From the NCBI GenBank assembly GCA_030068145.1, contig JAPJBO010000879.1, positions 1 to 64,000 of the forward strand: a DNA stretch of 64,000 nt, read 5' to 3'. Shown here in pieces: positions 10,899-22,500 of the stretch. Position 1 is the first letter of the stretch. Each line of letters begins with the position of its first letter. The translations under genes and the position numbers were made by a program. This DNA is from Diplonema papillatum (lineage: Eukaryota > Euglenozoa > Diplonemea > Diplonemida > Diplonemidae). The notes under the pieces were generated by a model. That model saw only the letters and a list, made by a program, of their open reading frames with translations. It did not search any database and was not told where the DNA came from.

Positions 10899-11639
10899 TC
10901 ACACCATTTCCAAGTAACGCCCGGTGGTAGGCGGAGACTGCACAGGCCCCGGCACCGAGTAGTTGGCGGGTGAGCTCGCGCTGCCAGGCTGCTGGTACTG
11001 CGCGTGCGGTATCGAGAACGTCGCAACGGCGGCCTTTTTTTCGGCCCGCTCCTTCTTCTTTCTTTCGTTCTCCACCTGCTCGTTCTCGTACGCGTTGAGG
11101 ATCCGCGGCCGCAGGGCGCGCAGGAACCGGGCGCCGTTGAGGCCGATAACGGCAAGGCACACGACCGCGATGAGGGTGACCATGATTGGGAATATGTAGC
11201 CTGTATCGCTGTCCAGCTCCGGGGTCTCAAACAGAGCCCGCGCCCGCACGTATCGGGGGAAGCAGGATGCCTGCATCCCGGTGGAATCGAACATCATCTG
11301 CCACACTTTCGTCTCACCATCAGGGGACAACACCCTGATGTCATCCCCGTCCAGTTCGTACGGCCCGACCGGCTCGCAGTCGTTCCCCGCGCATAGCCAC
11401 GTCTTGAGCCCCGCTGTGCAGTTCCCAGCCTCTTCCAACCCGATCCACTCGTAGCACGTTACCGTCAGCTCGAGCGTCTCAGGAAAAGTGATAACCGCCC
11501 GCCGCGCGCTGTTTGGCCCGCCCAGCCCGATGTTCACGAAGTTGCTCTCCATCAGCCGGTTATTCTGCGAGGTGGTACAGGCTTGGCTGCTGACTATGCA
11601 GAGAGTGCACGCCCACGCGAGGCGGTGCATTTTCGACAT
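10899..11639 (-). CDS. Type I single-pass membrane protein, unknown family
   Basis: A 246-residue ORF from ATG 11639 (a second ATG at 11630 is also possible). MSKMHRLAWACTLCIVSSQA reads as a signal peptide. The lumenal part (about residues 21-165) has paired cysteines in CYEW, GNCTAGLKTWLC, NDCEP and ASCFPRYV, consistent with disulfides. A hydrophobic segment, YIFPIMVTLIAVVCLAVIGL, near 170-190 is the membrane span. It is followed by a basic stop-transfer region, a highly charged helix rich in Glu, Lys and Arg, and a Pro/Ser/Tyr-rich tail ending GRYLEMV. I recognise no family, and the function is unknown. Confidence 0.6.
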   Translation of the reverse strand: MSKMHRLAWACTLCIVSSQACTTSQNNRLMESNFVNIGLGGPNSARRAVITFPETLELTVTCYEWIGLEEAGNCTAGLKTWLCAGNDCEPVGPYELDGDDIRVLSPDGETKVWQMMFDSTGMQASCFPRYVRARALFETPELDSDTGYIFPIMVTLIAVVCLAVIGLNGARFLRALRPRILNAYENEQVENERKKKERAEKKAAVATFSIPHAQYQQPGSASSPANYSVPGPVQSPPTTGRYLEMV

Positions 11640-12500
11640 GTCGGAGGGGTGTTCCAGAGCCCTCCTGAGTGGAAGATTGAAAAGTATTGAGTTTGCGCAG
11701 GGACTAAGTAGTAGGTTGAACTTGATGTGCTGAAGTCCTAGGCGTAGTATGTCGGGTCTGTTTCTTACCGAAACATTGAGCGCGAGCATGAAAACCACAG
11801 ATGTGTAGCACACTTCGATCGATGGTCGTTGTGGGTTCGTATAAGTGACAATTACATGTGCATTGCATGGGCCGACTCAATGCGCATGCAGTCACTAGAA
11901 TGGCATCAGGCGTTCGGATACCTTGACTCGTATCGGCTATTCGCCCCGATGCTGATGGACTCCGGCATTCGCAGAGTAGGTTAGATGTTGTTGAGTCGGT
12001 GGTAATTCCATCTTCAGCATCAGCAGACGGGCCACCAACTGTTGTTCAGACCTCTTCGTGGGCATATCCTTCGGTGTCTCTTTTTCGACCTGGTAACCAG
12101 GTGCCGCAGGCGCAGCGCCCTGAAATGGGCGTCTGATGATGTCAATGAAAAGTTGACAGGTGCCATGTGTAAGTGTGTATTGTGTGGTAATGCAGACGAC
12201 TTCCCACAATATTCACCCACAAAACCAAAAAGCGAAAAACGCCCTGAAATGCGCTAAAGGGGGGAGGGTTTCTATAAGAACAGCTATTTGATGTGTCTGG
12301 TTTGGTGAACGCTTACGCCCGCCACTAAACCCAGTTTACCTGTGTTTCGTGTGGCTAAAGCACATTTACCTTGCTTATACAAAAAAAGAACACTACCACG
12401 ATTTGGTCCTGCTAATGTTCGCACATCGTGCCTCCCCAGAACTATTTTTAGTATTCGACCCGGCGCTTTACTCTTCCCTGCGTAGAGTACTATAACTCCT
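11640..12500. other. Intergenic with dispersed repeat fragments
   Basis: Includes a SINE-like copy at 12298-12390 and, at 12385-12470, a copy of another dispersed sequence (CACTACC, then GGTCCTGCTAATGTTCG, then TTTTTAGTATTCGACCCGG) that also occurs at 17140-17240 and 33360-33430. No coding region is recognised. Confidence 0.5.
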
Positions 12501-12512
12501 GATGAAAATTAA

Positions 12513-13145
12513 GTGCGCTCGGCTAAGGCCGGCGCGTGGCGAGACTGGAGGCAGCAGTTAAAGTTCGGGGAACAGTAAAGTTCGGGCGAAGCTAAGTTCG
12601 GGCAATGCTGGTGAAGCTAAGTTCGAGTGATGCTAAGTTCGGGCGTTGCTAAGCGCTCAGGCTGCGCTGGTACTAAAAAACAGTTCGGGCACGAAGCGAA
12701 GTTCGGCCAGGGTGGTAAAGTCCGGGTGAAGCCAAGGTCGGTGCTCGTGCCCGGGGGGGGGACACCCCCCCCGGACCCCCCCCGACCCACCGAGTGCGGG
12801 AAAAGTTTGGCGCTGGTACCCGGGTGGGCGCCCCCCCCGCCGCCCCCCGGCGAAGCAAAAGTTCGGGCGAAGCTCAGTTCGGACGATAATAAGTTCGAGT
12901 GATGCTAAGTTCGGGCGGAGCTAAGTTCTGGTGAAGCAAAGTTCGGGCGCAGCTGAGTTCGGGCGAAGCAACGCTCGGGCGAAGCAACGCTCGGGCGAAG
13001 CTAAGTTCTGGCGAAGCAAAGTTCGGGCGCTGCAAAGTTCGGGCGATGCTAAATTCTGGTACGGGGGCAGCTGAGTTCGGACGAAGCAAAAATCGCGCGA
13101 AGCTGAGTTCTGGTGAAGCAAAGTTCGGTTCTCGTAGCAAGTTTG
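12513..13145 (+). repeat. AAGTTCGGGC degenerate tandem repeat, left copy
   Basis: Dozens of degenerate units of the form GCTAAGTTCGGGCGAA follow a unique head (GCGCTCGGCTAAGGCCGGCGC). The first about 285 bp, including a paired G/C tract at 12752-12785, recur inverted at 16835-17120. Confidence 0.85.
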
Positions 13146-13269
13146 GCCTGTGATGGCAAGCTCAAATACCGCGAGATACTGAGAAACTCCGGCAAAAACG
13201 CAATTTTCGGGCACATTTGACCCCGAAACGCAACAAACCTCGAAAACAATCTTCGACCGGAAAAATGTC

Positions 13270-13336
13270 AAGGGCGGGATTCGAACCCAGGCCTACTGGC
13301 CTGAAGGCCGTCACCCGCTCACTCTGCCACGCCCCT
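13270..13336 (-). other. tRNA-like sequence with pol III A- and B-box matches
   Basis: On the minus strand there is an A-box-like TGGCAGAGTGAG and, about 40 bases on, a perfect B-box GGTTCGAATCC, with AGGGGCG and CGCCCTT able to pair at the ends. A normal anticodon arm cannot be drawn: the central GGCCTTCAGGCC pairs with itself around a TTCA tetraloop. I read it as a tRNA-derived element or decayed tRNA gene, not a confident tRNA. Confidence 0.4.
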
Positions 13337-13344
13337 GCCTACTG

Positions 13345-15188
13345 GCAGGCGGGAGAAAAGTTATATCCGCGATATTATTAAGTCCAAAAACAATACGGTT
13401 TCATAATTGTTGCAAGAAAAGCCGGGTTGGCTCGAATAGAGGCTATTCACATTGCATGTTCATAGGACCTCCAGTCTCGAAAAATGCCGAAGGGTGGTGG
13501 AGGGAGCAACTGCGTTCGTGCGGGTCGAAAGAAAAGAAAACAAGAATACAACTGGGGCTAAGCGGTGTGGGTGTGAAAAAGAAAGCGTACACGCATCAGA
13601 ACGCGATCAGTTAGGGACAAAGAGGGGAAGACCGTGCGCAGGGCATCCATCTTGCCTGGCTTTCTCAACGATGGTCATACGAGCTCGAACACGTTGACAA
13701 GGGCCGGCCCGAAGACATGAAACTTCAGTCCCGCGGACATATCTCAGGTGGCCCAGTAGAAGGAGAAAGGTGTGGAAGACGCAAATAAGACGCAAAAATG
13801 GAGCAGGAAAACAACAAAGGAAAAAAAGACTCGTCCTCCACCGCGTTCCTCGGTTTACTGCGGGTACACCAGCTTGTCCTGTTGGTCACTGATGCAGTGA
13901 CTCTTCCCAGGTCCAGCACTACTGAGAGGGACTGAGAGGGTCGACCCAGTTTCGTGTGGGTTCCCTTCTTCCGCCCTCCTTGTTGTGCGGATAATGGTCT
14001 GTTAGGGAAACCCGAGTCGAATGCCTGCAAGCATAAATTAGTTCCATGGCCGAAGCCCAGGAAGGCCGTCGGCGATGTTGAAACTTTGCAACATGTCGAA
14101 ATCGATAGCAGGGGAGATGGATCTTCTCCAGAACACAGTATGAAGGAGGGAGGCCTCAGGCTGGCGACTCGATCGACCGCACGGGCGCACACCGGTACGG
14201 CGCCCAAACAGAACGTGGAAGGTCGCCGTTTCCCATGTGCCGTGCCAAAGTCACGAGAGTGAAAGTTCTTGTTGGGAGGCTGCGAACCTCCTGGGGACTT
14301 CAACAGCGCCAATTTCCCTTTCGTGAACTGCAAGTCCTGTGCAAGTACGAGGCTCAGCTGTGGAAACGCACTCGGAACGGGTTTGACCAACGCCGTTTCC
14401 GACCTGCTTCGCCCTTCGGGCGAAAAAGACAGGAACTTCGTTTTGGTCGTGGGCGTCGGTTTTGATCGATATTCACTTGGTTACGCCGAGATGGTTGTGT
14501 TTTGTTCAGGTTCAAGGTGCTCTCGATCGACCACCAACAAGCACGCCGGTGCCTACGCCTTCTTCGTGCTCGCAATGCATTGTACGGCAACCCGCAAAGA
14601 TCGCTGGTACAGGCGAAACAGGCGGGCGGCGGTAACAGGTGCCAGCCGCCCCAAAAAAAGAAAGGTCCTTGCCGTGTTACTTGAAGAAAAAGCAGGTCAG
14701 GCCTCTCTCGCTCGTGTCTCGCCGCGACAGAAAAGAGCACACACAGGGAGGGGGGGTATGGGGTGTGGAGGGGAGACTGAAGGGGCGAACGGCGAAACCA
14801 CACAGAAGCATCAGAGGAAAGCATGGGAAGAGCTTTTTCTGAGCCCATCGACAGACATCGGCACTCGCAGAGGGCGCGCCTCTCTCTTTAGTCGCCGTAC
14901 GCTTTGCCGTACTTCGTTTTGCCGACCTGTGTTGTTGATTAGAGTGAAAGTTGAAAGTTCGCTTGAGAATTTGAAGGTTTAAAGTCTTCGGGCGACCAAC
15001 GTCGAAAGGGATCGCTTGCGGTATCGTAGAAGCGTAGATGAAGTGCATATTTGTGTTTCCGGAGAAATTCGCGCAGTCACTTGCCTGTGAGGGGGTTCTT
15101 TTTGAATCGAGGGCGCAATGCTGCTGATATGCATTTAGTGTTTGGGGTAATGCATGGTAGGTGCCGTCTGTTTGTAGTCTCTTCGTGG
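13345..15188. other. No gene recognised; likely 3' flank of the EF-hand gene
   Basis: Minus-strand ORFs here lack domains and have UTR-like composition. A copy of the AGTTGAAAGTTCGCTTGAGA motif is at 14948-14968. A short final exon of the EF-hand gene could be hidden here. Confidence 0.4.
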
Positions 15189-17442
15189 CTAGCCAAATCC
15201 GAGATTGTTGGGACCTACAACTGGTAATTGCTTCAGAAGACGGATAATTCGTAGTTCTGAGGGCTCGGCTGTTCTGGCTCCGTAGAAGAGTAGAGGACGT
15301 ACCTTCATCATCATCTCCCTCCACTGCACGATAGTCAAGCCGGTGCTGTTGCCCTCGTCATCTTGGCCGATCGGCTGGCCGGGGGCGCTGTTGAGGATTT
15401 GCTGGAAGCGGTCGACTTCGACCTTCTCGTTTATGCTCTTCGCGATGTCCGCCAAGTCGTCGACGGAGATGAACGCCTTCGTGTTCCCGGACTCATCGGT
15501 CCCGGCGAACGCAGCGAACGCTGCCGCGACCTCCTCTCGCGAGTCTGCCGGGAAGCTTCGCTTCTTCACCAGGAACTTGAACTCGTCGAACTCCATCTTT
15601 CCGGACAAATCCACATCCACCGACGCGATCTGAATGAAGAAAGGCTTGTTTTTAGAGTGTACGCAGGGCTTACGCTCCGTTTTCGGTCTCAGAGAAAATA
15701 CGTGTGGTCCACGTGTGGGCGCTTAAGGTTCGAGGGGTAATACTCTCATCTCGCCCGTCTCGCTGCTCCGTACTCGCTGCTCTCGTCCTTGCTGCTGCGT
15801 GATGTCAGATTGATGGTGCGTAAGCGAGGGGTAAAATTACGGTGTTCTTCTCGAGAGCGACGGGGTAATAACCTTTGTACAAGTGTTAGTTCTCGTCGGA
15901 ATAGTATTAATCTTCTAAGATCTTCGATCGTATACGACAAAAAAAACCTTTCCCCTTATGTGCGACGGCAAAAAAAAAATAGCGTCGCTACTGAACTTGC
16001 CGACACCTGTGGGCCTAGACTCCCCTGCATGTGGACCAATAAATCAAAATCCACATGTGGTACCTGTGGATCCACATGTGGGGGAACAAAATCCAAAAAG
16101 AATTAGCGTGTGGAAATCCACACGTTCCACACGTGGAGCGTAAGCCCTGAGTTTACGTTCAAAAGTGAGACCCCCCCCCGCCGGAACCTACCCGGTACGA
16201 ACCCGGCACAAACCCGGCAATACGTGGATCTGATCACACCAAGTGAAGGGAAATAAAATCGACTCCCCTTTTTTTCGTACACCACGCAGTGGTCTTCCGC
16301 TTAGCCAACAAAATGAAATTGGTTGGCTAAAAAAAAAAATCACGGTTCACAGAAAGAGGTCAAATTTTTTCGCTCGACCAGGAGGGTCGACAGGTTGTGG
16401 CTTCCGGCTGTAGAACTGGGTTTGGGTTTGTGAGCTTGCTGTAGAACTGTGTGTAGATGGAATTCCTGTGGCGAAAAAAGGTTTTTTTAGCCAACCCCAT
16501 TTTCGTGGATAAAAGTTTTTTAGGCAAATGATATTTTTTAGCCACACAGGAAAAACACTGAGTGTACGTTCACTTAGAGATCCAGGGTTTTGTAGTCACC
16601 GAGTGACCGTTGTCGTAAAGGTTCCTTTTTCAAAAAGGAAAGCGGTCTTGGGGCGGCATTGAGACACGGAGGGTGAAGTACACTCGAGCTACGCAATAAA
16701 CGCGATGGCTTTGATTTGCAAAATGGGGGACCTCGGGGTGTCGCAGTTTTCTGAGGTAATCTGCCAGGCTTGACGACAACCTACATACAGGATGTCAGTT
16801 CTTCGGGGGAAACCTTTTGATGTTTGCTATTGAAACTTGGGGGGGTCCGGGGGGGGTGTCCCCCCCCGGGTACGAGCACTGACCTTGGCTTCACCCGGAC
16901 TTTACCACCCTGACCGAACTTCGCTTCGTGCCCGAACTTTTTTTAGTACCAGCGCTTAGCACCAGAACTTAACAACGTCCGAACTTAGCATCACTCGAAC
17001 TTAGCTTCACCAGAACTTAGCATTGCCCGAACTTAGCTTCGCCCGAACTTTACTGTTCCCCGAACTTTAACTGCTGCCTCTAGTCTCGCCACGCGCCGGC
17101 CTTAGCCGAGCGCACGTACTTTGACACGCGTCTGGCTGTCAGAAAAACGGCTGTCACTATTTGACCCTGCTACTGTTCGGCACACTAATGCCTACCCGGT
17201 CAAAAAAATCGAATAATAACATAGTTATAATTCGACCCGGCCAAATCAACTACAAGCTTCGTGAACAGAAAAAGAGAACAGGGTTGAGCCCAAACCATTT
17301 GGCGGAGTTCATCCTCCGGAACGCGGTCGAAACCAAGGGCTTCGAAGATCTGCGTCAGCTCGTCGTTGTCGATGGAGCCGTCGCCGTTGGCGTCGAAAAG
17401 GTCAAACACCTCCTTCAACTGTGTGTCGGTCAGCATCGCCAT
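15189..17442 (-). CDS. Calmodulin/centrin-like EF-hand protein (two exons seen)
   Basis: Exon 1 is 17442-17296 and exon 2 begins at 15629, joined phase 0 (RQM|IASVD, aligning exactly with the Met-Ile-x-x-Val-Asp of calmodulin). EF-hand 1 has loop DANGDGSIDNDE (about residues 17-28). EF-hand 2 has loop DVDLSGKMEFDE, complete in its calcium ligands. EF-hand 3 (around GTDESGNTKAFISVDD) and the fourth (SAPGQPIGQDDEGNSTGLT) are expanded or degenerate, so strong calcium binding is expected only in the N-lobe. A good donor (AAG|GTACGT at 15303) suggests a further short exon. Without splicing the frame stops at 15189 after about 196 residues. The 1.7-kb intron holds short palindromes and an inverted AAGTTCGGG repeat. 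The role is inferred as a calcium sensor. Confidence 0.75.
16022..16140. repeat. Cluster of short palindromes in the EF-hand intron
   Basis: CCACATGTGG, TGTGGATCCACA and GTGTGGAAATCCACAC follow each other, together with variants of CCACACGT. They are self-complementary and could form hairpins. No protein-binding role can be claimed. Confidence 0.6.
16303..16332. repeat. Hairpin TTAGCCAAC/GTTGGCTAA
   Basis: Arms TTAGCCAAC and GTTGGCTAA flank a 12-bp spacer. A further AGCCAACCCCATTTT occurs at 16489, suggesting a small foldback family in this intron. Confidence 0.5.
16835..17120 (-). repeat. AAGTTCGGGC repeat, inverted copy in EF-hand intron
   Basis: The reverse complement matches 12513-12800 with the same order of blocks, including GCGCTCGGCTAAGGCCGGCGC, GGCAGCAGTTAAAGTTCGGG and the G9/C7-9 tract. 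It lies within intron 1 of the EF-hand gene. Confidence 0.85.
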
Positions 17443-19085
17443 GTTTGTTTGAACTGTTTTTCCCCCCTCCCTACTGCTTGGTTAATTTGTCCTTTGATGG
17501 TGCGAAAAGATTCCTGTTTTGCTGGGTTCTAACCTCCGGTTTTGTGCCTGGTCCTGGTTTTCACCGGGTTTGTGCCGAGTTCTTATTCGGGTTCTACGAG
17601 AGGATGCGGATCATTGAAATCGAATAAGCACCTTGCTTCGTGTGTGAAATACTTGAGGCAAATCGCAAAGGAATCTTGGGGAAAATAGTCAGATGCTTCC
17701 TACATAAAGGCGGTTGAGCTCGTTTGCACTCAACGGCAATTTGTTGCCCAGTCGCCGCCGGCGGTCCATCTCGGCTACCCGTGTGTTGCAGACTTTTTGG
17801 ATTACTTCCGGATTCTGGTGAGGGCACTAAGCATAACTGAATACAGGCATGCTGCATCCCACTTCGACTGTGTGCAGCACCTTCACAAAACCTCCTCATG
17901 CTTAAAACCGGACGCGACACTGTGTTCTGGCAGCAGACACTCAATTTCAGCGCTGATGATTGTCATTTAAAGGACCAAAACACGGTGCAGATAGGACAAG
18001 GTGTTGAGCACGTTGTTCTTGCGTCCCCTCCTACCATGGAACGTACGCGATATCTATCATTGCCGCGCGCTCGAGGACTGAACTGCGAATGGAAAGCTAG
18101 ATGACGGAATGAACCCAGAACGGGACGCAGAAACTGAAAGGACGACACGTTCGTGATGCACGCACACAGAACATCGCCTAGGGGACAGGGGCGTAAGGGA
18201 AGTACGCGGTGCACGGTATTGACGCAACGAAGTGTTTCGGCGGATGCGTTGCCTTCTGGTGCAATCACTCGTCCAAACCTTTCTTGGTGGCGCTAGAATG
18301 ACAAGTGCGACTGGTGCAGATCCTATTTTTCATTTCTGCTCTACAAAGTGGCTAGTCGGTTTTACCGGTGCACTTGTCATTTTGTTTTCAAACAGGGTGC
18401 CTTTAGTCATACTTACCTGTGGAGAATTGCGTGGGGTATTTCGCCTTTCTCTCAGCTTTTCTGAATGCCTTTTCCCTCTCACTCACTCACTCACACACTC
18501 ACACACTCACACACGAACTCGTCCATTGTATCTACATTCCTTGCAGCACGTTTGGCACCATCCCATGTCTTCTCGATTTCTGAACTCAGAAACGATGAGT
18601 GCACCGTCGTCCACACAAGGCACCGACACAATGCGCTGTTCGGGAACAGCCAAAGCCGGTCCTTGCAACGAATGTTCTGACAAATTCGAGGAGACCCCCG
18701 GGGAGGCTTCTGGTCAGAAGCAACGGGTGGCTGTTTTGTGCTTGTCAAGGTTTCTATTGTTTTGGTTGATTCGTGTCGTCCACTCGCAGAAGTATGTCGC
18801 GCACGTGCACACACACGCGCACGCATACACACACGCACACACAAAGACCCTTCGCAGGGTCAACGAGAGACGAATACGTCCTAATGGGCTAGTAGCACTT
18901 CGGTACAGACCACGGCGGGATGAAACCCTGAGGTTTCGAGCCTGAGTCGGCACTTTTTTCGGGTACCCATCTATCGGGGCACCCGTAGCTTCAGAGCCAA
19001 ATGAAGCCAGCTCTGAACCAAAGTACTCGACGTTTGAAGACAGCCACCAATCCGCAGAAACCGTCACAGAGTTTCCAGGGAGCTC
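17443..19085. other. Intergenic; partial SINE-like copy and CA/CACT microsatellites
   Basis: A minus-strand SINE-like fragment lies at 17621-17665. Simple repeats are CACT/CACA at 18478-18517 and a CA-rich run at 18806-18845. No gene is recognised. Confidence 0.5.
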
Positions 19086-19442
19086 TCATGGGGGGCGGCC
19101 GTGGGTACGTTCAGGCACGAAATGTGTCGTTTCTTTGAGGGGTGACCATCGTAAAAAAAGAGCTTCAAAAGGTATCAACTGCAGGACAGGACGTTGATTG
19201 CAGTGTGTCTTCCTTCTGCTCGAAAATTTGCAGAAATCAGCCAGCTCGAAAGGTCGAGGAATGAACCTCAAAGTGTGAAGAACGGCAACAACGACAGGAA
19301 AGCGGCTGGTGGTGACTTCGCCCGCGGCTTCCTCCGCCCCTTGCAGCAGCTGCTTCACGTACGCTTTGAGCCTCGAAACTTCATCTCCTTGCTGCCTGAC
19401 GCAGCTGTTCGTTTGCTCTACCTGCACCACGATGGCCGGCAA
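19086..19442 (-). pseudogene. Partial tandem copy of the CFAP57 3' end
   Basis: The segment 19275-19475 repeats 19610-19840 of the CFAP57 terminal exon. The coiled-coil stretch is nearly unchanged (IVVQVEQTNSCVRQQGDEVS against IVVQVEQTNSCIRQQGEEIS), with conservative changes only. Just upstream about 25 bases are lost, which shifts the frame, and the tail after VTTSRFP is unrelated. It is either a decaying tandem duplicate or an alternative terminal exon. Confidence 0.65.
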
Positions 19443-19583
19443 AACCTCCGTCAGCGCGTGCTGGCTTTCACCTGCGTTCTCCTTCTTTTGGTGAGTCAGG
19501 CAGCAAAAAAGTCAAGAAACGTCGCGGCGGATGGACGGACAGGGTGTGAAGATAGGCACGAACCGCGTTCTCGTGCCCATGCC

Positions 19584-22500
19584 TCAGGTAAGGGGCCGCA
19601 TCGTTGCCGAGTTCTGCGAGCCGTCAACGGCAGGAAAGCGGCTGGTGGTGACTTCGCCCGCGGCTTCCTCCGCCCCTTGCAGCAGCTGCTTCACGTACGC
19701 TTTGAGCCTCGAAATTTCTTCGCCTTGCTGCCTGATGCAGCTGTTCGTCTGCTCCACCTGTACCACGATGGCCGCGAGCTTCTGGGGGTTCATGTCGGAC
19801 AACTCCTTCAGGGAGCGCGTGCTGCCTTTTACTAGCTTCCCCTTCGCCGGGCTCCTGCCGGCCAAGCCTTTGGCTGGCTGCTCCTGCGACGCGTGCAGCT
19901 TCGCGGCGGCTGGGACGCGGCCGGAGCTGCTGGCGGCAGGGGGTGCTGAGAAGGGGCGGGACGGCGACTGCTGCGAGTTCATCGTCGACGCCGCGATGGC
20001 GCGCTGGAGCTGGGCCTGCAGCTCCTTCAGCAGCGAGTCGGTGGCTTGGTGGCGCTGCGACAGCTGCTTCTTCTCGGCGCGGAGCTCGTTGATCTCGGCG
20101 ACCAGCGTCACGTTCTCCTCGGTTTTGCTCTGGTTGTCCTTCCGCAGGTGGCCCTCCGCCGAGCGCGCCGCCTTGCCGACGCTCGCGAGCTCAGACCGAA
20201 TGTACTGCCTCTGCCGGGCGAACTCCGCCGTGTTCAGACTCTCCGACGCAACCACCGCGCCTTCCTCTTGCTTCAACGAGTAGTTCTCCACCAGTTTCCG
20301 AGCCCCTTCCTCGACGACCTGGGGGTCCATGGTTGCTATCAGCGAGGTGAGATCCCGCAGCATTTGGTCGGTGCCGCGTTGCTTGTCTTCCAATTTGCGC
20401 CTCTTCGCGCCGAGTTCCTGCATCAAGCTCGAGATTTGCTCGTCTTTTTCAGCCAAGGTGCGCTCCAAGGTGTTTCTCTCTGTGCCTTTGCCTTCGAGCT
20501 TCAGGTCCATGTGCTGGATGGCCTCGCCCATGTCTCTGATCTTCTCCTCCTTCGGGGCCACCTCCTTCCGGAGTTCTGCGAACTTGAATGTGAGGACGTA
20601 TCGCAGCTTCTCCAGCTCCGCGGCCTGCTTCTTCAGGTCAAGAATCTTGCGCTCGGACGCTGAAATAGTCTCGTTCCGCTGGCTGATCTCCGACTTCAGG
20701 GCTTCGTTCGTCTTCATGTGCTCGTGCGCCTTCTGCGCCAGCAGACGTTCTTGCTCCTTTTTCGCATCGATCTGGTTCTCCAACTCTTCGATCTGTCGGT
20801 GGAATGAAGATTGTACGTACACATAGTAACAACTGTGTCGTCCTCGACCAGCAGTACAATCACTTTTCCGCCGTAAAAACGCCGCAGTTTGCGGTGGCAA
20901 GGTTCTCATTTATCTCGAATCCCATGGTTGGTAAAAAAGATGCACCCTTTCAGGATTTGCCTAGGAATTGGCTTGTGGGGGTGATTTGGCCTTGTTTTCG
21001 CGTCCCCGCATTCTGCAGCCATTATTTCAGCCTAAACGAGCGTCTGACCACTTTCCCCGCCGTTTTGGAGCATTTTACGGGCACCTGAGTGGTAGGTTTC
21101 GAGTTTTGGATTTCTGGTGACGCTATCGTTTCTCAAAGACGTATTTTTCACGTTAAACTCACGCATCCAACCTTTCTTGGAAGTATGTTAATACTGCAGG
21201 GAACAGTTATTGCGGGGGTAGGAAAACCTAACGTAATTTATAGCAGGACCGACCCTCCTTTCGGGTTTGCCCATTGTTATAGGGTTCGCCATGTGGTGAC
21301 ATGATTTTCAGTATGGTGTTGATTGCTCCAGCCTACATTCTTGGAACATTGCAATGTCTCGATGAAAAGAAAGTGGTTGCAATCAATCGCGATTGGGTGC
21401 GCAGCAACAGTGAACCCTCACGACAAACACACTCAAAGATGCAGACCTCTTTATCGTGCTTCTCGCGCCGCGTTTTGAAGAGGGCGGTATTCGTCCGCAT
21501 CTGCGAGGACTGGCTCTCCTTCGCAAGGAGGATTGCTTTCCATTTTTCGTGGAGGCCTTCGACACCAGGACCGCCCTCGAGTTCGGTCATGTAATCTTGA
21601 ATCTGCGGTGTGTACCGAGTTACGGGTGGACTCTGTATAGCTCGGATGTGAAGGATAACGCAATGTACACACTGATAGAATCGACTCACAGTGATCAGAG
21701 AAACTGACACACACGTAAGGCATAGCTTTGGATTAATTTTTTGTGTGGCAAGGATGAAAGAAACAACTTCGGAATCTCAACTGCACTGGGAATTGACCGC
21801 AACTGGGTTGCCGCTCAGATAGCAGGAGGAACAAACTGCAAACTCTCTGAGCCCCAATCTGAGAACGCCGCCACAGGCGTTCAAAAAATGAGCAATGTCG
21901 GCCGTTTCGAGTGCCGTTCTGTACCCTTCGTCGGGGGTTCGGGTCGTGTCTACGGTTTCCTGGTGCGGCTTTGTTGGCTGGGAGAGGTTGGGTAACGCGG
22001 TGCTATCTTCAGTCCCTTAGCCGATGCCTCTCATCTCACCTTGAAAACACGGCTGAGTCACGCATGCTCTTGACAGACGCTAGCGTCCGACATTTCGCAC
22101 GCGCGTCGCTGGTATTGACAAGGGGTTGCATCGGACACTCGGATGAGCTTCGTTACTTACTGCCGCAGGTTCCCCCCTGCCCTGGGAGGTCCGCTTGGTC
22201 CCTTGTCGTTGTGGTGTTGTGGCTGCAGCCTTGCCTTCACCGTGGTGTGGTGAAGGCTCCATTTCTACCGATGGTGTGGAGGACCCAAGTTGTCATTTCA
22301 GTGCAGGTGCACGCGCGGCAGGATTATGCTCCCACCGGTCATCTTCCTGTTTTTGGAGCAAAGGTTCCTTTGTTAGAATGCAAGAATTCATACCGTCATG
22401 TCGATCATTCCATTGATGTCGCGGTCGGTTTCGCGTATTTCAGCCCTCAGCTGCTCAAGATCGCTCGAAAGCCGCTGCGGGTGATGGTGTGGTTGGGTTT

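Noticed and set aside
13270..13336. tRNA-Sec or tRNA-Leu gene
   Set aside because: The TTCA in the centre allows UCA or CAG readings, but neither gives a 5-bp anticodon stem and the T-stem has a mismatch, so no isotype is assigned.
13725..14390. 221-residue minus-strand ORF
   Set aside because: It has no domain or splice context and a UTR-like composition downstream of the EF-hand gene.
12513..17120. A single 4.6-kb transposon with inverted ends
   Set aside because: An EF-hand exon lies between the repeats and splices in phase to the exon outside, so two separate insertions are more likely.
18232..18945. 237-residue plus-strand ORF with hydrophobic and His-rich parts
   Set aside because: It spans two CA-type microsatellites and has no recognisable domain or splice support.
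19194..19835. Plus-strand 213-residue ORF with internal repeat
   Set aside because: The repeat is the antisense of the duplicated CFAP57 end.
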